Shown: piece after piece, positions 31,353-36,538 of the stretch
Position numbering within the stretch: position 1 is the stretch's first letter
Layout of the letters: every line of letters begins with the position of its first letter
Source: Planctomycetaceae bacterium
GTDB taxonomy: Bacteria; Planctomycetota; Planctomycetia; Pirellulales; Pirellulaceae
Reading direction: 5' to 3'
Assembly (NCBI GenBank): GCA_002862205.1
Contig: PKCN01000073.1
Coordinates: forward strand, 1-36,538
Length of the DNA stretch: 36,538 nucleotides
Notes under the pieces: model-generated
Told to the model about the DNA's origin: nothing
Seen by the model: only the letters and a program-made list of their open reading frames with translations
The model's database searches: none
Program-made: the position numbers and the translations under genes

Positions 31353-31652
31353 GCAGTCACAACCTTCGCCCCATTACGGGGCAAACGCTCGCATGCCATG
31401 GCCTTCATTCCTGCACGGCGTGTCTCTACATAATTCCAGACACCCTCATTTGTGTTCCTTCTGCTGCAAGCAGCATGGACTGCCCCATCAAGATTTTTCA
31501 AACTGAATCATCTGACGGATCGTTTTCCTGTTTTGACCTCTGTATTTTCCCTCCACCATCTGGAAGTGGACTCTCAAATGGGGCATGGTGTGGGCATGAA
31601 CTGACTCACATCCACCCTCCGGTCATCGATCTCCACCCCCGGATTTCCAGAC
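31353..31652. other. 300-bp gap ahead of the dipeptidase gene
   Basis: It should contain the promoter of the four-gene unit that begins at 31653. The short open frames on both strands look non-coding, and I see no repeat or hairpin of note. Confidence 0.4.
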
Positions 31653-32720
31653 ATGCTTGTTTTTGACGCCCACCTCGACCTCAGTTTGAACGCGTTGCAG
31701 TACAACCGGGACTTAAGACTGAGTGTCCCGGAAATTCGTGCTGCTGAAACCGGGATGTCGGACTTGGCTGGTCGCGGCTGTGGCACAGTTGCGTTCCCAG
31801 AGATGCGGAAAGCGGGGATTGGCATTTGTGTGGCCACGTTACTGGCTGGATGCATGAAACCGGCTGGTCCTGTGGGAATGTGGAACTCGCCACCGCAAGC
31901 GTGGGCCATGACCCAAGGGCAATTGGCTTGGTACCGGGCAATGGAAGCGGAACAGCAACTGCGCCCCATTCGCAATCAACATGAATTGAAAACACACTTG
32001 GAATGCTGGTCGCAGAACTCAGACACGGCTCCCATTGGGTACATTCTCAGCCTCGAGGGCGCTGACTCGCTTCGCACCCTCGATGATCTTGCTAACGCGT
32101 ATGACCAGGGTCTCCGCGCTCTTGGTCCAGCACACTATGGAATCGGTCGCTATGCGTTGGGTCACGACCAATCTGGCTCGCTCTCCGCAGCAGGTCGTGA
32201 GTTGCTTGGCGAAATGGATCAGCTTGGAATGATCCTCGATGTAACCCATCTTGCTGAGGCCACATTCTGGGACGCCCTTGAGGTCTACGAGGGCCCTGTC
32301 TGGGCCAGTCATCACAACTGCCGTGCTTTGGTAGACGATCCGAGGCAACTCAGTGATCGCCAAATCCTCGCATTGGCAGAGCGGAAGGCAGTCATTGGTG
32401 TAGCTCTTGATGTCTGGATGGTAGTCCCGGGATGGAAACGCGGTGTTACCAAACCAACCGACCTGCCAAATGCAAACCTCAATGGCTTGGCCAACCACGT
32501 TGACCATATCAGCCAACTCCTGGGCACCAACGCGCATACAGGAATTGGCACGGATCTGGATGGTGGGTTCGGAACGGAACAGACGCCCGCAGATCTTGAT
32601 ACCATTGCTGACCTGAATCACTTTCAGACAATATTACAGGGCCGCGGATACGATGACGCTGCGTTGTCAGCCATCTGTCACGGCAACTTTCTCTCACTAC
32701 TGAAGCATGCCTGGACCTGA
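31653..32720 (+). CDS. Membrane-dipeptidase-type metalloenzyme (peptidase M19)
   Basis: An amidohydrolase-fold enzyme that hydrolyses dipeptides, including those with D-residues in known members. The 355-residue protein has the family's metal ligands: FDAHLDL (4-10, Asp5/His7/Asp9), SLEGADSL (133-140, Glu135), DVTHL (196-200, His199), ASHHNCRAL (218-226, His220/221) and GIGTDLDGGFG (297-307, Asp301). The usual DGHND start is DAHLD here, and HSNxR is HHNCR. There is no signal peptide (MLVFDAH starts directly), so it is cytoplasmic, as many bacterial M19 enzymes are. The next gene starts four bases after the stop codon, showing an operon with the PLP enzyme. Confidence 0.9.
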   Translation: MLVFDAHLDLSLNALQYNRDLRLSVPEIRAAETGMSDLAGRGCGTVAFPEMRKAGIGICVATLLAGCMKPAGPVGMWNSPPQAWAMTQGQLAWYRAMEAEQQLRPIRNQHELKTHLECWSQNSDTAPIGYILSLEGADSLRTLDDLANAYDQGLRALGPAHYGIGRYALGHDQSGSLSAAGRELLGEMDQLGMILDVTHLAEATFWDALEVYEGPVWASHHNCRALVDDPRQLSDRQILALAERKAVIGVALDVWMVVPGWKRGVTKPTDLPNANLNGLANHVDHISQLLGTNAHTGIGTDLDGGFGTEQTPADLDTIADLNHFQTILQGRGYDDAALSAICHGNFLSLLKHAWT

Positions 32721-32724
32721 TCGA

Positions 32725-33828
32725 ATGAAAACAGAGTTTTCCATGCCTCGTGGAATTGAGGACTGCGTCTCCCCGGGCATCCTGATTGATGCCGACCGCG
32801 TGGCAGGCAATATCCAAAAAATGCTTTCAACGGTAGCAGGTAATGGCGCACGGCTACGCCCACATGTGAAAACTCACAAGATGCCTGATGTGATTCGGAT
32901 GCAGGTAGAGGCTGGCATCGCTAAGTTCAAGGCAGCCACCATCAGTGAAGCTTCAATGATTGCAACCCATGGTGGCCGGGACGTTCTGCTGGCATATCAA
33001 CCTGTCGGTCCGAATGTCGCCCTGTTGACCAAACTGATGCAAAATCACCCCACAGTCTCGTTCGCAACAATTGTTGATCACAAGGACGCCGTTCATCAAC
33101 TAGCGACACAAATGAAGAATGCGAACCTTAAGATGCGGGTCTTCATTGACATCGATTGTGGCATGCATCGAACCGGCATACCTTTCGGCAAATCGCTGCA
33201 CGTTCTTCGCGATCAGATCGAAAAACTGATGAGTCTCGAGTACGCGGGACTGCATGTATACGATGGCCACTTGCATCAACCCGTGTTGGAAAATCGCCGA
33301 CACGAGACAGAACGGATCATCCAACAGGTAACGGACTATGATCACGAGCATTCCGTCGGCAATGTCGTGGGCGGTGGATCACCAACATTCCAATTTTGGG
33401 CTGAATCAACATCCTGGGAATGCTCACCGGGTACAACCCTGTTTTGGGACTCGGGATACGCCACTGCATTCCCTGAATTACCCTACGAGATAGCTGCCAC
33501 ACTCTTGACGAGAGTGATCAGCAAACCGGGTAAGAACCTGTTCTGCGTGGACTGTGGATATAAGGCAGTTGCGTCGGAGATGCCACTCAAGAACCGCCTA
33601 ACCGTGATTGGCTTGCCCGACGCAGAAATCATTAGCCACAGCGAAGAACACATGGTCCTGAGCAGTTCCAGAGCAGAGGAACTCCAACTCGGGCAACCGC
33701 TCCTGACGTTCCCACGCCACGTGTGTCCGACGATGGCATTGCACGAGCATGCCAGAATCATTCGTCAAGGTGAGGTCAATGCACATCGATGGCCAGTCAC
33801 TGCGCGCAATCGCAGCGGCATCAATTGA
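32725..33828 (+). CDS. PLP-dependent DSD1-type enzyme (D-threonine aldolase / D-serine dehydratase family)
   Basis: A fold-type III PLP enzyme acting on D-amino acids. From the ATG at 32725 it has 367 residues; ATGs at 32707 (overlapping the dipeptidase stop) and 32743 are alternatives. RPHVKTHKMPDVI (45-57) carries the Schiff-base lysine (Lys49), VFIDIDCGMHRTGI and GLHVYDGHLHQ follow in the alanine-racemase-type barrel, and VVGGGSPTFQFW provides the phosphate-binding glycines. Near the C-terminus PRHVCPTMALHEHARI holds the metal site. The H-x-C there resembles zinc D-serine dehydratases, whereas characterised D-threonine aldolases have H-x-D; I give this from memory and would treat the substrate as open between D-Ser, D-Thr and 3-hydroxy relatives. 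It is operon-linked with the dipeptidase. Confidence 0.85.
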   Translation: MKTEFSMPRGIEDCVSPGILIDADRVAGNIQKMLSTVAGNGARLRPHVKTHKMPDVIRMQVEAGIAKFKAATISEASMIATHGGRDVLLAYQPVGPNVALLTKLMQNHPTVSFATIVDHKDAVHQLATQMKNANLKMRVFIDIDCGMHRTGIPFGKSLHVLRDQIEKLMSLEYAGLHVYDGHLHQPVLENRRHETERIIQQVTDYDHEHSVGNVVGGGSPTFQFWAESTSWECSPGTTLFWDSGYATAFPELPYEIAATLLTRVISKPGKNLFCVDCGYKAVASEMPLKNRLTVIGLPDAEIISHSEEHMVLSSSRAEELQLGQPLLTFPRHVCPTMALHEHARIIRQGEVNAHRWPVTARNRSGIN

Positions 33829-33956
33829 TCACCCCGAAAGCTGCTGCCGAAACGGCCTGTGACTGTGAAATACCGACCTAGTCTCGGCAAACCATTGATT
33901 TTTTGAATTCTGCTGTGCGGATCGCCCCTCGCTTACAAGATCACAGTGAACCTGCC

Positions 33957-34024
33957 CGCATGACGAAGTTGGCCGCATGTCGAAGTTGGCCGCATGTCGA
34001 AGTTGGCCGCATGTCGAAGTTGGC
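33957..34024. repeat. Intergenic tandem repeat, 4 x 17 bp
   Basis: cgcatg[a/t]cgaagttggc is repeated from 33957, 33974, 33991 and 34008; only the first copy differs, by one base. The array lies in the 299-bp space 33829-34127 between the PLP enzyme and the DUF997-like gene, where I see no gene. The unit length is not a multiple of three. Confidence 0.95.
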
Positions 34025-34127
34025 TTGGGGAAAGAAAAATCCGGGGTCACCTTACACAACAGCTGTGGTGGTGCTTTACATTGTTCGATGATCGCTCCAA
34101 ACACTGCACTCCGCATGGTGAAGTCCA

Positions 34128-34457
34128 ATGGCTCACGAACATGACCCACCGTTAGATCCGGTATTCAAAAGCTCGCTACGCGAACTCAAATGGATCATTG
34201 TGATCTGGCTGGTTCATTTCGTGTGGGTATTGGGATATTGCTCTACCTATGGCTACCTCACCCCAGAAACTCCGCTGATCACAGTAATCGGCATGCCATC
34301 ATGGGTATTCTGGGGAGTGTTCGTGCCGTGGATTGCAGCCACTCTGGTCAGCTCTTGGTTTGCATTAACCCAGATCGAGGATCATGCACTGCCTGATGCT
34401 TCTCCTCTTCCGGAGAAAAGTGAAGCTGATGAGAAGGGAGGGGCAGATCATGAATGA
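34128..34457 (+). CDS. DUF997/YhdT-like small membrane protein
   Basis: A 109-residue membrane protein with two hydrophobic helices (WIIVIWLVHFVWVLGYCS, about 22-39; WVFWGVFVPWIAATLVSSW, about 59-77) and an acidic C-terminal tail. The pattern of an N-terminal basic stretch with E.KW, an inter-helix TP...GMPSW and a final ..IEDH.L matches YhdT (DUF997), the small protein encoded beside the pantothenate symporter PanF in E. coli. Here its 3' end overlaps the symporter ATG by eight bases, so the two are probably co-translated and may form a two-part transporter. The function of YhdT is not established. Confidence 0.75.
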   Translation: MAHEHDPPLDPVFKSSLRELKWIIVIWLVHFVWVLGYCSTYGYLTPETPLITVIGMPSWVFWGVFVPWIAATLVSSWFALTQIEDHALPDASPLPEKSEADEKGGADHE

Positions 34458-36354
34458 AGGATCGACAGCTGCATTATTGACCTTTGCGGGATACACCATT
34501 TCCGTATTTGCGTTGGCGATTCTGTCCAACCGTGTTGGCAAGGGGAAAGATTTTGTTGGAGAATATTTTTTAGGCAGTCGTAGCTTTGGAGTTTGGGCGT
34601 TTGCATTGACCTTTGCCGCCACCAATGCATCAGGTGGTTCATTCACCGGTTTCCCGGCTTTAATCTACACCCACGGATGGACTCTGGCACTTTGGATCGC
34701 TGCCTACATGGTGATGCCATTGGTCTCGATGGCACTGATCGGCAAACGCATGAATCAGATCGCCCGCAAAACCAATGCGTTGACCATTCCTGAAGTACTT
34801 CGAGCCCGCTTTGAAAGTCCAGCAGTTGGTCTTGTAGCAACTTCGCTTCTGATCTTCTTCATGTTCTTTTATCTACTCGCCCAATTCAAAGCAGGCGGAA
34901 TCATACTCAGCACATTATTTGCTGACGAACCACTCTTCCAATCTGCCGTTTCATTTGTCAGCCAGACGACGGTGAACATCCCGTGGGTCAATCAAGCTGA
35001 ACCTGACTATCTGGTCTGCCTGATTATTTTTGCCGCAGCCGTGATCATCTATGTTGTCTATGGCGGGTTCCGAGCGGTGGTCTGGACCGATGTGATGCAG
35101 GGAATCGTCATGTTTGTGGGAGTGATCCTGATGCTTGGCATGGCATTGTGGCAGGTAGGCGGACTCGACAATGCAACTCGAAAACTTGAACAGATGATTC
35201 CCCCGGAACATGGTTCGGCAATTCTTTCAACCGGTACGGTTGTAGCGACCGATCAAACGTTCGCGAAAGGAACATGGCTGTTTGACACAGGAAAAGTTTT
35301 TCGGCTCGGAGAACTGGCGATCATCCGGGAAGGTCAATCGTCAACCGTTCCAGTTAAAATCTTGAAAATCACAACTCCTTTCGAAGTAGAAGGTCTCAAT
35401 GCAAAGCGGATATCTGGCCAGATTCCTGATCCCGGTCTGACCGTGCGAGTCACGGATCCAAAACCCTACAAATACGGCGCTGGTCAAACGGGAAACTATG
35501 TGCGTAACCCGGGACCTGATTCTGGTAACGACGTTGGTTTCCTGGCGATTGGAACCGCCATCAGCTTTTTCATCTTCTGGCCCTTTGCAGCCACCGGACA
35601 GCCCAGCAACATGGTTCGCCTGCTGTCGTTCAAGGATACGCGTACCCTGCGATATTCGATTGTCACGGTCGCCATCTACTATTCAATCATCTACTTCGCT
35701 TTGATCATCATATTTTGTTGTGCGCGAGTCTTGATGCCAGGCATGGAAATCGCCCCCGATCAGACCATGCCTGCTTTTGCAGCCCAACTGACGCGGGACG
35801 CCGGGATTCCATGGTTGGCTGGCCTCCTAGTCGCTGCACCCTTTGCGGCTGTCATGTCAAGCGTTGACAGTTTTCTGCTCGTTGTATCCTCAGCAGTCGT
35901 GCGTGACATCTATCAACAGCATGTTGATCGCCAAGCTCCTGAAAAGATGATCAAAATCCTGAGCTACAGCGTCACCGTGATCGTAGGCGTACTGGCAGTC
36001 CTGTGTGTTCTCAATCCACCACAGTACTTACAAGACTTGATTGTCTTTGCCACCGGTGGGCTGGCAGCTTGTTTCTTGATTCCCATGGTACTGAGTCTGT
36101 ACTGGCCCCGCATGACCGCCAACGCCACGATCGCGGCCATGCTTGGCGGCACGGGAATGCACTTGGGCCTGACATGCTGGGGATACATTGCAGACAAGGA
36201 ATTTAGAGCATATTCATTTCTGGGAGTGAATCCGTTCATCTGGGACCTGATCGGATCGTTGGTGATCGCCTTGATTGTGATTGCTGTGGGCCCAAAGCCT
36301 AACCGCGACCTGGTCTTGAAATTCTTTCACGACACCACCTCAGATGGCAGCTAG
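34450..36354 (+). CDS. Sodium:solute symporter (SSS family) with an extra hydrophilic insert
   Basis: A 634-residue Na+-coupled transporter. From the ATG at 34450 the N-terminus reads MNEGSTAALLTFAGYTISVF, then EYFLGSRSFGVWAFALTFAATNASGGSFTG, GMPE-type motif variants and YVVYGGFRAVVWTDVMQG (about 202-219), the family's GG..AV.wTD..Qg signature. FAAVMSSVDSFLLVVSSA, in the second half, belongs to the sodium-site helices. About 12-13 membrane segments are visible. Unusual is a ~110-residue hydrophilic, beta-rich insert (about 254-363, DNA 35209-35538; contains FRLGELAIIREGQSS and GLTVRVTDPKP), which makes it ~150 residues longer than PanF (483). The preceding DUF997 gene overlaps it. Given the dipeptidase and D-amino-acid enzyme upstream, an amino-acid-like substrate is plausible, while the YhdT partner recalls pantothenate. 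The substrate is not decided by sequence. Confidence 0.9.
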   Translation: MNEGSTAALLTFAGYTISVFALAILSNRVGKGKDFVGEYFLGSRSFGVWAFALTFAATNASGGSFTGFPALIYTHGWTLALWIAAYMVMPLVSMALIGKRMNQIARKTNALTIPEVLRARFESPAVGLVATSLLIFFMFFYLLAQFKAGGIILSTLFADEPLFQSAVSFVSQTTVNIPWVNQAEPDYLVCLIIFAAAVIIYVVYGGFRAVVWTDVMQGIVMFVGVILMLGMALWQVGGLDNATRKLEQMIPPEHGSAILSTGTVVATDQTFAKGTWLFDTGKVFRLGELAIIREGQSSTVPVKILKITTPFEVEGLNAKRISGQIPDPGLTVRVTDPKPYKYGAGQTGNYVRNPGPDSGNDVGFLAIGTAISFFIFWPFAATGQPSNMVRLLSFKDTRTLRYSIVTVAIYYSIIYFALIIIFCCARVLMPGMEIAPDQTMPAFAAQLTRDAGIPWLAGLLVAAPFAAVMSSVDSFLLVVSSAVVRDIYQQHVDRQAPEKMIKILSYSVTVIVGVLAVLCVLNPPQYLQDLIVFATGGLAACFLIPMVLSLYWPRMTANATIAAMLGGTGMHLGLTCWGYIADKEFRAYSFLGVNPFIWDLIGSLVIALIVIAVGPKPNRDLVLKFFHDTTSDGS

Positions 36355-36463
36355 TCCAACAAACCCTCTGCTCTGAAAGCACCAGCCACGGCGTTGACTT
36401 GCGTGCGTGTGCGATCAAGCACCATTTCGACCAGCCTGGCGTTCCCGATGGCGGGAATGCAAC

Positions 36464-36538
36464 ATGCTTGGCAAGCCAACCACGCAGTGGGTCGTCATGC
36501 TTGGCAAGCCAACCACGCAGTGGGTCGTCATGCTTGGC
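36464..36538. repeat. 33-bp tandem repeat running off the right edge
   Basis: The 33-bp unit, starting atgcttggcaagccaacc, is found at 36464-36496 and 36497-36529 without change, and a third copy begins at 36530 and continues beyond the window. It contains ttggc-aa-gccaa, an inverted repeat that can form a small hairpin. The 33-bp period is a multiple of three, so a coding repeat in a downstream gene cannot be excluded, but no open frame with a start is established here. The stretch 36355-36463 shows no gene or terminator I can support. Confidence 0.9.

Noticed and set aside
33957-34024. CRISPR-like array (also considered for 4343-4418 and 36464-36538)
   Set aside because: The copies are directly adjacent with no unique spacers, and no cas gene is present in the window.
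33829-34149. 106-codon minus-strand frame through the 17-bp repeat
   Set aside because: The repeat unit is not a multiple of three, and the frame has no family resemblance.

Overview
The window looks like a chromosomal segment of a planctomycete, probably from the Pirellulales/Planctomycetales. The evidence is indirect: moderate GC, many genes without a clear Shine-Dalgarno site, several secreted proteins of a type I associate with planctomycetes (3525-4298, 11199-11783, 28947-30230, 30632-31267), a SMUG1-type uracil-DNA glycosylase, and single housekeeping genes scattered among hypotheticals. I see no tRNA, rRNA, CRISPR array, insertion sequence, integrase or phage gene. Coding density is moderate, and several intergenic gaps of 300-735 bp hold short tandem repeats or hairpins.

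Layout, left to right. (1) 1-576: the 5' part of a gene for a very acidic Glu/Asp-rich protein running off the left edge. (2) 667-4298: divergent argB and proC, a small hypothetical, a Trm112/UPF0434 protein and a secreted planctomycete-type protein. (3) 4623-6438: rplA-rplJ-rplL on the minus strand, closed by a strong bidirectional terminator, with neither rplK upstream nor rpoB downstream. (4) 6993-10975: a repeat-containing hypothetical, SMUG1, a shikimate-dehydrogenase-like protein lacking the catalytic motif, and a multi-pass membrane protein. (5) 11199-14530: a secreted protein followed by a large TolC/NodT-type outer-membrane lipoprotein, then two tandem hairpins. (6) 14911-16443: a WYL-like mini-protein and a Tat/lipobox NHL beta-propeller. 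(7) 16870-19588: a tight operon of a Sua5-YwlE-type fusion, rpiB and holB. (8) 19632-24230: a membrane-anchored squalene-cyclase-repeat protein, then a two-gene operon pairing an acyl-adenylating enzyme (LuxE/phenylacetate-CoA-ligase-like) with an aldehyde-dehydrogenase-fold reductase. (9) 24913-28211: small hypothetical, membrane-tethered methyltransferase, metallophosphoesterase, small membrane protein behind a perfect 15-bp palindrome, and a zinc-ribbon DUF4870-like protein. (10) 28947-31267: a double-BON secreted protein and a conserved lipoprotein, each followed by a textbook terminator. (11) 31653-36354: M19 dipeptidase, DSD1-type PLP enzyme, DUF997/YhdT-like protein and sodium:solute symporter, which together suggest uptake and breakdown of a (D-)amino-acid or dipeptide-like compound. 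(12) A 33-bp tandem repeat runs off the right edge.

The strongest biology is the Sua5 domain fused to a phosphatase carrying the CTGNTCRS signature of arginine phosphatase YwlE, directly before rpiB. That order matches ywlC-ywlE-ywlF of Bacillus subtilis. Next are the adenylating-enzyme/reductase pair (a possible two-component carboxylate reductase), the degenerate AroE homologue, and the tandem repeats with different units (12, 15, 17, 19 and 33 bp). All functional calls come from reading motifs by eye; no database search was run.
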